Positions 12,217 through 23,851 of a stretch of DNA of 64,000 nt are shown piece by piece. Position numbers and translations under genes: made by a program. The notes below the pieces were generated by a model. It saw nothing but the letters and a program-made list of their open reading frames with translations, was not told where the DNA came from and ran no database searches. Source of the stretch: Oceanimonas sp. GK1 (GTDB lineage: Bacteria > Pseudomonadota > Gammaproteobacteria > Enterobacterales > Aeromonadaceae); the NCBI RefSeq assembly GCF_000243075.1, contig NC_016745.1:377501-441500 (forward strand). Direction: 5' to 3'. The stretch's first letter is position 1; every line of letters begins with the position of its first letter.

Positions 12217-12256
12217 GACGGTTCTCGGGACCCACAGTCAACTGAGCCCACAAACA

Positions 12257-12282
12257 ACAACGCCGGCTTTTGCCGGCGTTGT
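12257..12282. terminator. Bidirectional terminator between avtA and hsp20 genes
   Basis: ACAACGCCGGC and GCCGGCGTTGT flank a TTTT loop. On the minus strand the stem is followed by a T-rich stretch just after the second Hsp20 gene. It is the only terminator-like hairpin between the convergent avtA and hsp20 transcripts. Confidence 0.8.
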
Positions 12283-12298
12283 GTTATCGATCTGATAG

Positions 12299-12742
12299 TT
12301 ATTCGCTCTTGTGCTCCAGGGTACGGCCCTGTCCGATTTCAATGCGGCGGGGCTTGAGTGCCTCGGGCACTTCCCTGAGCAGGCTGATGCGCAGCAGACC
12401 GTGCTCCAGCTTGGCCTCCTTGACCTGCACATGATCCGCCAGCCGGAACTTGAGCTCGAAATCTCCTTCGCTGATGCCCTGATACAAATAACGGCGCTCT
12501 TCGCCGGCGTTTTCACGCTTGCCCTTTACCAGCAGGGTATTCTGCTCTACCGACAACGCCAACTCGCTTTCAGTGAAACCGGCCACCGCCACCGTGATCA
12601 AGTAACGATCGTCGTCCAGCTTTTCGATATTGTAGGGCGGCTGCTCACCGCCCTTACCGTGCAGCAGGTGTTCCAGATCCCCCACCAGGCGGTCAAAACC
12701 AATGGCGGAACGGTACAGGGGGCTCAGATCAAAACGACTCAT
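12299..12742 (-). CDS. Small heat shock protein Hsp20 (IbpA/IbpB-like, second copy)
   Basis: A 147-residue small heat-shock protein: an N-terminal [18 protein letters not shown] block, then an alpha-crystallin domain (YNIEKLDDDRYLITVAVAG through YLYQGISEGDFE, residues about 35-125) and a C-terminal tail with the I-x-I-like PRRIEIG. It binds unfolding proteins and holds them for DnaK/ClpB. It is the second gene of a tandem pair with a paralogue 59 bp upstream, as in E. coli ibpAB. The ATG was chosen by GGAGGA at 7 bp; that Shine-Dalgarno is inside a ROSE-like hairpin. Confidence 0.93.
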   Translation of the reverse strand: MSRFDLSPLYRSAIGFDRLVGDLEHLLHGKGGEQPPYNIEKLDDDRYLITVAVAGFTESELALSVEQNTLLVKGKRENAGEERRYLYQGISEGDFELKFRLADHVQVKEAKLEHGLLRISLLREVPEALKPRRIEIGQGRTLEHKSE

Positions 12743-12746
12743 ACTC

Positions 12747-12770
12747 CTATCCTCCAATCGCAAGCAATAG
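12747..12770 (-). promoter_or_regulatory. ROSE-type RNA thermometer candidate before the second hsp20 gene
   Basis: On the minus-strand RNA, CUAUU-G-CUU pairs with GAG-GAUAG across a 7-nt loop, leaving one bulged G and burying the GGAGGA Shine-Dalgarno in the 3' arm. The U(U/C)GCU-type 5' arm with bulged G is the hallmark of ROSE thermometers. Heat-induced opening is inferred from the family. Confidence 0.6.
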
Positions 12771-12801
12771 GTAAATGGTGTTGTGAAAATCGGTCGGCCT
12801 G

Positions 12802-13215
12802 TTATCCGATGCTGATGGTTCTCGGCTTGGCGGCTTCCGGCACTTCCCGTACCAGGTCAATGTGCAGCAGGCCGTTTTCCAGATCGGCACCGGTGACCTT
12901 GATATGATCGGCCAGCTGAAAACGACGCTCAAAGCCGCGCTCGGCAATGCCCTGATACAGGTAGTTGCGGCCCTGCTGCTCGGGAGCCTTGTGGCCTTTC
13001 ACCATCAGGGTGTTTTCATGACTGGTGATCTCCAGCTCGTCCCGGGTGAAACCGGCCACTGCCATGGAAATACGGTACTGATTCTCGCTGAGCAGCTCGA
13101 TATTGTAGGGAGGGTAGCCGCTGTTGCCGTTGCTGCCGGCGTTTTCCATCAGGGACGCCAGGCGATCAAAACCGATGGCGGAGCGGTACAGGGGCGAGAA
13201 ATCAAAGCGTGACAT
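12802..13215 (-). CDS. ibpA: Small heat shock protein Hsp20 (IbpA-like, first copy)
   Basis: A 137-residue IbpA-type small heat-shock protein. It has the same N-terminal block ([18 protein letters not shown]) as its downstream paralogue, an alpha-crystallin core ([34 protein letters not shown]) and the C-terminal PRTISIG. It co-aggregates with and protects unfolded proteins in the cytoplasm. The start is the ATG with GGAGGAT upstream. A longer in-frame start at 13302 is unlikely because it would lie only a few bases past a sigma32-like -10. First gene of the pair, expressed from a heat-shock promoter. Confidence 0.94.
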   Translation of the reverse strand: MSRFDFSPLYRSAIGFDRLASLMENAGSNGNSGYPPYNIELLSENQYRISMAVAGFTRDELEITSHENTLMVKGHKAPEQQGRNYLYQGIAERGFERRFQLADHIKVTGADLENGLLHIDLVREVPEAAKPRTISIG

Positions 13216-13220
13216 ACATC

Positions 13221-13239
13221 TATCCTCCAGTGAGCGATA
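13221..13239 (-). promoter_or_regulatory. ROSE-type RNA thermometer candidate before ibpA
   Basis: The minus-strand RNA folds as UAUC-G-CUC-ACUG-GAG-GAUA: a continuous stem interrupted only by one bulged G, with the Shine-Dalgarno GGAGGA in the 3' arm a few bases from the ibpA ATG. This is the classic ROSE geometry. Confidence 0.7.
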
Positions 13240-13270
13240 ATGATTTGCCCTCCATACGGACGGGCGGTAC

Positions 13271-13291
13271 GGATCCTCCAATGAGCGATCC
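13271..13291 (-). repeat. Duplicated upstream copy of the ROSE-like hairpin in the ibpA leader
   Basis: The stem GGAUC-bulged G-CUC pairs with GAG-GAUCC around AUUG. The core is nearly identical to the hairpin next to the ibpA start, but no start codon follows it. It appears to be a tandem duplication of the leader, giving the ibpA mRNA two stacked thermometer-like hairpins. Confidence 0.65.
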
Positions 13292-13308
13292 GCCTTGTTC
13301 ATAGCAAG

Positions 13309-13337
13309 ATATAAGGCTGGATTTTCAGGCTTTCAAG
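13309..13337 (-). promoter_or_regulatory. Candidate sigma32 heat-shock promoter of the ibp operon
   Basis: Reading the minus strand, CTTGAAA (13337-13331), a 14-bp spacer and CCTTATAT (13316-13309) match the RpoH pattern CTTGAAA / CCCCATnT, with two mismatches in the -10. The predicted transcript start, near 13302, leaves an 85-90 nt leader that contains both hairpins. Confidence 0.65.
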
Positions 13338-13359
13338 CGACCAGCGGATAAATTTTTCC

Positions 13360-15045
13360 TCATCGCCCCCCTTCGTGGGCGTCGGTCACCGCGCCATGGG
13401 ATGCCGAGCCCACGGTGCGGGCATACTTGGCCAGCACGCCCCGGCGATAGCGAGGCTCCGGGGGCTGCCAGCGGGCCAGCCGCTCGGCGATGACGCTGTC
13501 GGTCAGCTCCAGCTCCAGCCGGTTGTGCTCGGCATCAATGGTGATCCTGTCGCCGTCCTGCACTATGGCCAGGGGCCCGCCCTGGCGGGCCTCCGGCGTG
13601 ATATGTCCGACCACAAAGCCGTGACTGCCACCGGAAAAACGGCCATCGGTGATCAACGCCACGCCCTTGCCCAGACCGCGGCCCATAATGGCCGAGGTGG
13701 GACTCAGCATTTCCCGCATGCCAGGACCGCCCTTGGGGCCTTCGTAGCGGATCACCACCACATCGCCCTTTTGCACGGTGCCGTCGAGAATACGCGCCAG
13801 GGTCTCCTCTTCCGAGTCAAACACCCGCGCCGGCCCGGTAAAGCTTAAGCCCTCCTTGCCGGTGATCTTGGCCACGGCGCCCCCGGGAGCCAGGTTGCCG
13901 TAGAGAATGCGCAGGTGGCTGTCGGCCTTGATAGGGTTGTCGAGGGGGCGAATGATGGCTTGCCCCGGCGGATAAGGCAGTACCCCGGCCAGGTTCTCGC
14001 CAAGAGTGTTACCGGTGACCGTCAGGCAGTCGCCATGCAGCAGGCCGGCATCGAGCAGGGTTTTCATCAGCGGTAAAATGCCGCCAATGGCCACCAGCTC
14101 CGCCATCATGTAATGGCCGCTGGGACGCAAGTCCGCCAGCACCGGCACCCGCTTGCCGATACGGGCAAAATCGTCCAGGGTCAGCTCCACCCCCACTGCG
14201 TGGGCCATGGCCAGCAGGTGCAACACCGCATTGGTGGAGCCGCCCAGGGCGATCACCAGGGTAATGGCGTTTTCAAAGGCGGGCCGGGTCATGATGTCGG
14301 ACGGACGAATATTGTGTTTCAGCAGTTGCAGCACCGCCTCACCGGCACGCCGGCAGTCCTCCAGCTTGATCTGTGAGGTGGCATTTTGGGCCGAGCTGCC
14401 CGGCAGGCTCATGCCCATGGCCTCGATGGCCGAGGCCATGGTATTGGCGGTATACATGCCGCCGCAGGCGCCCGGTCCGGGAATGGCGGTGTCTTCTATC
14501 TGTTTTACTTCAATGGCGGTCATGTTTCCCTTGGCGTGGGCCCCTACCGCTTCAAACACCGATATAATGTCGGTGTGGTTGTCGCCGGGCATGATGGTGC
14601 CACCATACACAAACACCGCCGGCCGATTGAGCCGGGCCAGCCCAATCAGACAGCCGGGCATGTTCTTGTCGCAGCCGCCAATGGCCACCAGACCGTCAAA
14701 GCCTTCGCAACCGGCCACCGCCTCAATGGAATCGGCAATGATCTCCCGGGACACCAGCGAGTATTTCATGCCCTCGGTACCATTGGCGATGCCATCGGAA
14801 ATGGTGATGGTGTTGAAGATAATGCTTTTGCCGCCGGCCGCGTCGGCGCCCCGGGCCGCTTCTTCCGCCAGGCCGTTGATGTGCATATTGCAGGGCGTCA
14901 GATTACTCCAGGTAGAAGCAATGCCCACCTGAGGCTTGTGAAAGTCGTCATCGGTAAAACCGGTGGCCCGCAGCATGGCTCGGGCCGGCGCTCTGGCATG
15001 GCCGTCCACCACCCGGCTGGAATATTTGCGACTGTGGTTGCTCAT
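13360..15045 (-). CDS. ilvD: Dihydroxy-acid dehydratase
   Basis: A 561-residue IlvD/Edd family Fe-S enzyme that dehydrates 2,3-dihydroxy-isovalerate and 2,3-dihydroxy-methylvalerate in valine and isoleucine synthesis. Cluster-ligand motifs are present: [15 protein letters not shown] and [14 protein letters not shown]. The length matches the approximately 560-residue branch found in many proteobacteria, shorter than the 616-residue E. coli enzyme. The start codon has AGGGGAG upstream. It stands apart from other ilv genes and is bounded by a terminator on the gyrB side. Confidence 0.95.
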   Translation of the reverse strand: MSNHSRKYSSRVVDGHARAPARAMLRATGFTDDDFHKPQVGIASTWSNLTPCNMHINGLAEEAARGADAAGGKSIIFNTITISDGIANGTEGMKYSLVSREIIADSIEAVAGCEGFDGLVAIGGCDKNMPGCLIGLARLNRPAVFVYGGTIMPGDNHTDIISVFEAVGAHAKGNMTAIEVKQIEDTAIPGPGACGGMYTANTMASAIEAMGMSLPGSSAQNATSQIKLEDCRRAGEAVLQLLKHNIRPSDIMTRPAFENAITLVIALGGSTNAVLHLLAMAHAVGVELTLDDFARIGKRVPVLADLRPSGHYMMAELVAIGGILPLMKTLLDAGLLHGDCLTVTGNTLGENLAGVLPYPPGQAIIRPLDNPIKADSHLRILYGNLAPGGAVAKITGKEGLSFTGPARVFDSEEETLARILDGTVQKGDVVVIRYEGPKGGPGMREMLSPTSAIMGRGLGKGVALITDGRFSGGSHGFVVGHITPEARQGGPLAIVQDGDRITIDAEHNRLELELTDSVIAERLARWQPPEPRYRRGVLAKYARTVGSASHGAVTDAHEGGR

Positions 15046-15147
15046 TCTGCTCCCCTTTATGGATTGCATAAGTCTTATTCCAGTCTAGTCGGCTTCAATT
15101 TATTGCGGCGAGGCGCAACCGCGTTGCCAGTTTTCAACCGGCATGAA

Positions 15148-15171
15148 AAAGGCAGCCCGCAGGCTGCCTTT
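15148..15171. terminator. Terminator after gyrB
   Basis: AAAGGCAGCC, a 4-nt loop and GGCTGCCTTT form a perfect stem with A and T flanks. On the minus strand it directly follows the gyrB stop and would end the dnaA-dnaN-recF-gyrB transcript before ilvD. Confidence 0.85.
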
Positions 15172-15194
15172 GATATGGGTGACTGAACCGAAGA

Positions 15195-18711
<3,517 letters not shown>

Positions 18712-18712
18712 G

Positions 18713-19813
18713 TTACAGCCGCATGGGCATCACCACGTAGAGGGCATCGCCGTTGTCCTGGGCCTCGATCAGGCCACTGCTGCTGGCATCCTTCAGGCTG
18801 ATCTTCACCTGCTCCGACTTGAGGGTACCGAGCACGTCGAGCACATAGGAGACGTTAAAGCCAATCTCCAGGTCGCTGCCCTCGTAGTGCACATCCAGCA
18901 CCTCTTCCGCTTCTTCCTGCTCCGGGTTGTTGGCGGTGATCTTCAGGGTCTGATCCTGCAGGTTGAGGCGCACGCCGCGAAACTTCTCGTTGGACAGAAT
19001 GGCCGCCCGCGTAAAGGCCTGCTTCAGCCCTTCCCGATCGCAAATCAGGGTCTTGTCGCTCTCCCGGGGCAGCACCCGGCGGTAGTCCGGGAAACGGCCG
19101 TCCACCAGCTTGGAGGTAAAGATAAACCCTTGAGTCACGGCGCGCAGGTTGTTCTTGCCCACCTGCAGACGCACGTCCTGATCCTCGTGCTCCAGCAGCT
19201 TGGCCAGCTCCAGCACCCCCTTGCGCGGCACAATCACCTGCTGGGCCGGCAGCGCCTGCTCCAGCTCGCGCTGACAGGTGGCCAGGCGGTGACCGTCGGT
19301 GGCCACGGTACGCAGGCTGGAGCCGTCGGTCTCAAACAGCATGCCATTGAGGTAGTAACGCACATCCTGAATGGCCATGGAGAACTGGGTGGCTTCGATC
19401 AGCTTCTTCAGTGCCAGCTGATTGATGTCGAACTCCAGCTCCGATGACCATTCCTCGATATTGGGAAAGTCTTCCGCCGGCAGGGTGGACAGGTTAAAGC
19501 GGCTGCGACCGGAGCGCAGCAGCAGGCGATCACCTTCCTGGCTGAAGGTCAGTTCGGCACCGTCGGGCAGGCCACGACAGATATCCAGCAACTTGCGCGC
19601 CGGCACCGTCGTGCGGCCGGCGGTCACCGCCCCGTCCAGCGGCACCCGGGCCACCATTTCCACCTCGGTATCGGTGCCGGTCATCGACAGGGCATCGTCG
19701 CCGACGCTCAGCAGAATATTGTTGAGGATCGGCAGGTTGGGCCGGCCTCCCAGGGCACTGGATACCAGTTGCAGGGGGCGCAACAGGGCTTCGCGGCTGA
19801 TGGTAAACTGCAT
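18713..19813 (-). CDS. dnaN: DNA polymerase III subunit beta (sliding clamp)
   Basis: The 366-residue beta clamp, the canonical length, made of three tandem clamp domains. Typical stretches are MQFTISREALLRPLQLVSSAL at the N-terminus, LPAEDFPNIEEW, VRGVRLNLQ-like third-domain sequence, and the C-terminal YVVMPMRL that lies near the client-binding pocket. Dimeric rings tether Pol III to DNA. It is placed between dnaA (12 bp spacer) and recF (2 bp spacer). Confidence 0.98.
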   Translation of the reverse strand: MQFTISREALLRPLQLVSSALGGRPNLPILNNILLSVGDDALSMTGTDTEVEMVARVPLDGAVTAGRTTVPARKLLDICRGLPDGAELTFSQEGDRLLLRSGRSRFNLSTLPAEDFPNIEEWSSELEFDINQLALKKLIEATQFSMAIQDVRYYLNGMLFETDGSSLRTVATDGHRLATCQRELEQALPAQQVIVPRKGVLELAKLLEHEDQDVRLQVGKNNLRAVTQGFIFTSKLVDGRFPDYRRVLPRESDKTLICDREGLKQAFTRAAILSNEKFRGVRLNLQDQTLKITANNPEQEEAEEVLDVHYEGSDLEIGFNVSYVLDVLGTLKSEQVKISLKDASSSGLIEAQDNGDALYVVMPMRL

Positions 19814-19825
19814 GGGGCTCTCCGA

Positions 19826-21214
19826 TCAGGAAGACAGGGTTCGAATCAGGTTGGAATAATCTTCCTTTATATCATGACTCTCTTCCCGCAGCTGGCCAAT
19901 TTTGCGACAGGCGTGCAGCACCGTGGTGTGATCCCGGCCGCCAAAGGCGTCACCGATTTCCGGCAGGGAATGGTTGGTCAGCTCCTTGGCCAGGGCCATG
20001 GCCAGCTGGCGGGGTCGGGCCACGGAGCGGGAGCGGCGCTTGGACAGCAGGTCCGCCACCTTGATCTTGTAGTACTCGGCCACCGTCTTCTGAATGTTGT
20101 CGATGGTCACCAGCTTTTCCTGCAACGCCAGCAGATCCCTGAGCGCCTCGCGCACAAAGTCAATATTGATGGAGCGGCCGGTAAAGTTGGCGTTGGCAAT
20201 CACCCGGTTCAGCGCCCCTTCCAGCTCGCGCACGTTGGAACGCAGCCGCTTGGCAATAAAGAAGGCCACTTCGTCGGGCAGGTGGATCTTGTTTTCGGCG
20301 GCCTTGCGCATCAGGATCGCCACTCGGGTTTCCAGCTCGGGGGGCTCGATCGCCACCGTGAGGCCCCAGCCAAAGCGAGACTTGAGCCGGTCCTCCACCC
20401 CGTCGATCTCCTTGGGATAACGATCCGAGGTCAGAATGATCTGCTGGTTGCCTTCGAGCAGGGCGTTGAAGGTGTGGAAAAACTCCTCCTGGGAGCGTTC
20501 CTTGTTGGCGAAGAACTGAATGTCGTCGATCAGCAGGGCGTCCACGCTGCGGTAGTAGCGCTTGAACTCCTCGATGGCGTTATTTTGCAGCGCCTTGACC
20601 ATGTCCTGCACAAAGCGCTCGGAATGCATGTAGATCACTCGGGCATCGGCCTTGCGCTCGCGAATGCCGTTGCCCACCGCGTGCAGCAGGTGGGTCTTGC
20701 CCAGGCCGGTACCACCGTAAAGAAACAGCGGGTTGTAGGCGCCGCCCGGGTTGTCGGCCACCTGGCGGGCGGCGGCCCGGGCAAGCTGGTTCGACTTACC
20801 TTCAACGAAGTTGTCAAAGGTATAGTTGGTGTTCATGTTGCTCTTGTGATTGATCCTGGGCTTGTCGTCCGCCTGCTCGCTCCAGGACGGCACCAGCTGG
20901 GGCCGGGCCTGAGGCTTGCTGCTGCCATTGCCCTGACCGGCGCTGCTGGCCATCAGATTGACCTGGGCGCGCTTGTTGCCCACCTCAAACTTGAGCTGGG
21001 GGCACTGGTTGCCGCAAAACTCGCCCAGCAGGCCGTTAATGCGGATCAGGTATTTGTCCCGCACCCAGTCGAGCACAAAGCGGTTGGGGGCGAACAGGGT
21101 CAGGGTGTCGTCGCCCTGCTCCGCCTGCAGCGGCCGGATCCACATGCTGAATTCCGCGGAAGGCAATTCGTCCTGTAGCCGGGCAAGACACTGCTGCCAA
21201 AGCATAGCGCTCAT
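19826..21214 (-). CDS. dnaA: Chromosomal replication initiator DnaA
   Basis: A 462-residue initiator. Domain I ([15 protein letters not shown]) binds DnaB/DiaA-type partners. The AAA+ domain has Walker [14 protein letters not shown], Walker [11 protein letters not shown] and the RFGWGLTV box. Domain IV has [20 protein letters not shown] and the DnaA-box-reading [15 protein letters not shown]. The start is the ATG with AGGAG 6 bp upstream, giving the normal N-terminus MSAMLWQQ. Its upstream region is unusually dense in GATC sites, so Dam/SeqA control is likely. Confidence 0.98.
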   Translation of the reverse strand: MSAMLWQQCLARLQDELPSAEFSMWIRPLQAEQGDDTLTLFAPNRFVLDWVRDKYLIRINGLLGEFCGNQCPQLKFEVGNKRAQVNLMASSAGQGNGSSKPQARPQLVPSWSEQADDKPRINHKSNMNTNYTFDNFVEGKSNQLARAAARQVADNPGGAYNPLFLYGGTGLGKTHLLHAVGNGIRERKADARVIYMHSERFVQDMVKALQNNAIEEFKRYYRSVDALLIDDIQFFANKERSQEEFFHTFNALLEGNQQIILTSDRYPKEIDGVEDRLKSRFGWGLTVAIEPPELETRVAILMRKAAENKIHLPDEVAFFIAKRLRSNVRELEGALNRVIANANFTGRSINIDFVREALRDLLALQEKLVTIDNIQKTVAEYYKIKVADLLSKRRSRSVARPRQLAMALAKELTNHSLPEIGDAFGGRDHTTVLHACRKIGQLREESHDIKEDYSNLIRTLSS

Positions 21215-21409
21215 TCGAACTCCTGAAACAAAAGGGATCAATCAAGGGGGGGATCATTCTACTTGCCAGCCCTGAGGATCTCTAGCCGGATCGCGCCGAT
21301 CCTGAAAAATATGATCCTTGACTTCTGTGAGTAAATCACAACTTGATGCACAGGATCCTCGTTTTTATAAACAAGCTACGCACATTTTGTATACTGGGGG
21401 TGGCAACAA

Positions 21410-21435
21410 GGATCCCTGCCGGTCACGGGATCCTT
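21410..21435. repeat. GATC-containing inverted repeat upstream of azurin
   Basis: AGGATCCC and GGGATCCT are perfectly inverted around a 10-nt spacer, each arm holding one GATC site. It could be a hairpin or a paired SeqA/protein site; nothing further can be said from sequence. Confidence 0.5.
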
Positions 21436-21448
21436 ACTAACAAGGTAT

Positions 21449-21463
21449 TGATAATTATTATCA
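21449..21463. promoter_or_regulatory. Fur-type 7-1-7 operator
   Basis: TGATAAT-T-ATTATCA is a perfect match to the 7-1-7 Fur recognition dyad. It is centred 85 bp before the azurin start codon. Flanking CAAGG/CCTTG extends the symmetry with a small bulge. Iron-dependent control of azurin is inferred. Confidence 0.65.
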
Positions 21464-21485
21464 CCTTGTGCCAAGGTATGGATCG

Positions 21486-21505
21486 CCCCTCCTGCGGGGG
21501 TTTCC
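21486..21505 (+). terminator. Hairpin with short T-run before azurin
   Basis: CCCC-tcctgc-GGGG followed by TTT lies in the azurin leader. With no gene before it on this strand it may be an attenuator-like or leader hairpin; its strength is doubtful because the T-run is short. Confidence 0.3.
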
Positions 21506-21540
21506 GATAGTTCCATCATGACGATCAAGGAGTGCACGGT

Positions 21541-21993
21541 ATGAACATTGTTAAGTCCCTGGCTGGCCTGGTGCTGTTGTCTGCGGCCCTGCCCGCCCTG
21601 GCCGATGAATGCAACCTGACCATTAATGGCAACGACGCCATGCAGTTTGATCAGCAGGAGCTGAGCGTCCCCGCCAGCTGCAAAGAAGTGACCCTGACCC
21701 TGAACCACACCGGTAATCTGGACAAACGCGTCATGGGCCATAACTGGGTACTGAGCGAAACCGCCCACATGCAGCCCATCGCCACTGCCGGCATCAATGC
21801 CGGTGCCGACAACGACTATCTCGACACCAGTGACGAACGCATTATCGCTCACACTGACCTGATCGGCGGCGGCGAAAGCAGCACCATCACCTTCAGCACC
21901 GAGGGCATGACCGCCGGAGGCGACTACAGCTATTTCTGCTCTTTCCCCGGCCATATTGGCGTGATGAAGGGCAAGTTCGTGATCACCGAGTAA
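21541..21993 (+). CDS. azu: Azurin, periplasmic blue copper protein
   Basis: A 150-residue precursor: a Sec signal peptide of about 21 residues ending ALA, then the mature protein starting DECNLTINGND. The type 1 copper ligands are visible: His in GHNWVLS, and Cys, His and Met in YFCSFPGHIGVMKG. A disulfide pair is expected from the two early cysteines. Azurin shuttles electrons in the periplasm to nitrite reductase or cytochrome peroxidase/oxidases. The start follows AAGGAG at 8 bp. A single gene ended by a strong terminator; a Fur-type dyad lies upstream. No denitrification gene is adjacent. Confidence 0.96.
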   Translation: MNIVKSLAGLVLLSAALPALADECNLTINGNDAMQFDQQELSVPASCKEVTLTLNHTGNLDKRVMGHNWVLSETAHMQPIATAGINAGADNDYLDTSDERIIAHTDLIGGGESSTITFSTEGMTAGGDYSYFCSFPGHIGVMKGKFVITE

Positions 21994-22020
21994 ACCTCGC
22001 TGCACGACTCGCGTTACCCA

Positions 22021-22048
22021 TGCCGGCGCCACCGCCGGCATTTTTATT
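22021..22048 (+). terminator. Intrinsic terminator after azurin
   Basis: TGCCGGCG-ccac-CGCCGGCA is a perfect 8-bp stem followed by TTTTTATTT. The remaining 200 bp before the BCCT gene are AT-rich with two direct GATCATAT copies (22105-22112 and 22119-22126) and no gene. Confidence 0.9.
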
Positions 22049-22261
22049 TGTTTCGCCCTTTCCCCTGCCAGAGCCAGCGTTCGCTGCCTCATCTCATGCT
22101 TTGGGATCATATCCTCATGATCATATGTCATTTGAGCCATAAGGGCTGACTCTGCACACTGACAGCGAATGTTGAAATAGCTGATCATTTTCCAATCGAT
22201 TCGGCCCTGTTTACAACAGAATCAACTGGATATGCAGTATCCCGTCATGGAGTGATTCTTT

Positions 22262-23851
22262 ATGTTACTGACCAATATACGGCCGCTGGTGTTCTGGCCA
22301 ACCTTTTTGTTGCTACTCGGTGCCCTGGTTGCCAGCTACCTGGATCTGGAAACCTTTCTCGCCACCACCAAGTCGCTGAACGGTGCCATTCTCGATAACT
22401 TTTCCTGGTTGTTCAGCCTGGGCAGCCTCTACCTGCTGGTGCTGGCGGTGGTGGTCTACTGCTCGCCCCTGGGCCGTATTCGCATCGGCGGCGATCGGGC
22501 AGAGCCGCTGCTGAGCCGCTGGCGCTGGTTTTCCATTACCCTGTGCACCACCCTGGCGGTGGGCGTGCTGTTCTGGACCACCGCCGAGCCCCTTTATCAT
22601 CTGTTTGGCCCACCCGAGAGCAGCGGCCTGGCGGCCGGCTCGCCCGAGGCGGCGCGCTTTGCCATGGCCACCATGTTTTTGCACTGGTCCTTTACCCCCT
22701 ATGCCATTTACACCATTCCTTCCCTGGTGTTTGCCCTGGCCTTTTATAACCAGCGCAAGCGCTTTTCCATCGGCAGTATGCTGGAGCCGGTGCTGGGCCC
22801 GGGCCTGACCCGCCGTTTCGGCAGCCTGATCGATGCCATCGCCCTCTACGCCCTGGTGGCCGGCATGGCCTCGTCCCTGGGTACCGGTGCCCTCACCCTG
22901 GCCGGCGGCGCCGGCCAATATCTGGGCGGCGACACCAGCCCGCTGCGCCTGGGCGTGATCATTGCACTGATCGTGGCCACCTTTGTGTTCTCCGCCGCCA
23001 GCGGCCTGAAGAAAGGCATTGCCCGCATGTCGGCGCTCAACGCCTGGCTGCTGCTGTTCCTCGGGGTGTTTATGGCCTGCCTGGGCCCCAGCGCCTTTAT
23101 GGTCGCCCTGGGCACCGAGTCCCTGGGCCTGTATCTGGACACCTTCTTCTCCCGCAGCCTGTTTACCGGCGCCGCCGCCAATGATGCCTGGCCCCAGTGG
23201 TGGAGCATCTTCTACTGGGCGGTGTGGTTCGCCTGGGCCCCGGTCACCGCATTGTTCCTGGGCAAAATCGCCCGGGGTTACACGGTGCGGGAATTTATTC
23301 GCATCAATCTGGTGTATCCGGCGCTGTTCGCCATCGTCTGGATCTGCATCTTCTCCGGCACCGCCCTCTACCTGGATCTGCAGCAGGCCGCCGGTCTTAA
23401 CGAGGTGCTCAACAGCCAGGGCGTGGAGCATGTGCTGTACCACATTTTTGAGCAACTGCCGGGCAGCCCGCTGATGATAGCGCTGCTGCTGTTTATCGCC
23501 TTTGTTTCCTACGTGACCGCCGCCGATTCCAACACCGATGCCATCGGCGGCCTGTGCACACAGGGACTGACCGCCGACAGCGATCTCAACAGCGGCCTGG
23601 GCATCAAGGTGCTCTGGGGCACGGTGATCGGCACCGTGTCCTGGGTGATGGTGTCCTTTGTGGGCATCGACGGCATCAAGATGCTGTCCAACCTGGGCGG
23701 CTTGCCCGCCATGTTCATCATACTGCTGGCCAGCGGCTCACTCTGGCACTGGCTGTCCAACCCGGCATTGGTGACTGCCGCCGCGCACCCCACCGGCGCC
23801 ATTCATTCATCCACCATCGAAGGAATTCCGGCAAATGCACATCAGGCATGA
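22262..23851 (+). CDS. BCCT family transporter
   Basis: A 529-residue inner-membrane carrier of the betaine/choline/carnitine family with about 12 membrane helices. The family signature is present in the segment WWSIFYWAVWFAWAPV followed by FLGKIARG, and a glycine-rich helix GMASSLGTGALTLAGG corresponds to the sodium/substrate helix. Family members import quaternary-ammonium or related compounds, often Na+-coupled. It overlaps the CocE/NonD hydrolase gene by 17 bp, so the imported compound may be the substrate of that hydrolase. No osmotic-control domain is evident at the C-terminus, which is short. Confidence 0.92.
   Translation: MLLTNIRPLVFWPTFLLLLGALVASYLDLETFLATTKSLNGAILDNFSWLFSLGSLYLLVLAVVVYCSPLGRIRIGGDRAEPLLSRWRWFSITLCTTLAVGVLFWTTAEPLYHLFGPPESSGLAAGSPEAARFAMATMFLHWSFTPYAIYTIPSLVFALAFYNQRKRFSIGSMLEPVLGPGLTRRFGSLIDAIALYALVAGMASSLGTGALTLAGGAGQYLGGDTSPLRLGVIIALIVATFVFSAASGLKKGIARMSALNAWLLLFLGVFMACLGPSAFMVALGTESLGLYLDTFFSRSLFTGAAANDAWPQWWSIFYWAVWFAWAPVTALFLGKIARGYTVREFIRINLVYPALFAIVWICIFSGTALYLDLQQAAGLNEVLNSQGVEHVLYHIFEQLPGSPLMIALLLFIAFVSYVTAADSNTDAIGGLCTQGLTADSDLNSGLGIKVLWGTVIGTVSWVMVSFVGIDGIKMLSNLGGLPAMFIILLASGSLWHWLSNPALVTAAAHPTGAIHSSTIEGIPANAHQA

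Larger units (their letters stand above)
21215..21540. other. GATC-dense, origin-like region upstream of dnaA
   Basis: This 326-bp non-coding stretch has eleven GATC sites within 291 bp (first base at 21236, 21252, 21277, 21289, 21298, 21313, 21354, 21411, 21429, 21481, 21523). Three one-mismatch DnaA boxes relative to TTWTNCACA are seen: TTACTCACA on the minus strand (21326-21334), TGATGCACA (21344-21352) and TTATAAACA (21365-21373). It also has AT-rich patches. It carries the dnaA promoter and may be oriC itself or a SeqA-controlled promoter; no perfect DnaA box is present. Confidence 0.55.

Noticed and set aside
13216-13302. Longer N-terminus for ibpA starting at 13302
   Set aside because: The start would fall only a few bases after the sigma32-like -10 and would translate through the ROSE-like leader; the paralogue shares only the SRFDxSPLYRS start.
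21447-21465. FNR box upstream of azurin
   Set aside because: The TTGAT and ATCA half-sites are 7 bp apart rather than 4; the same DNA fits the Fur 7-1-7 pattern exactly.
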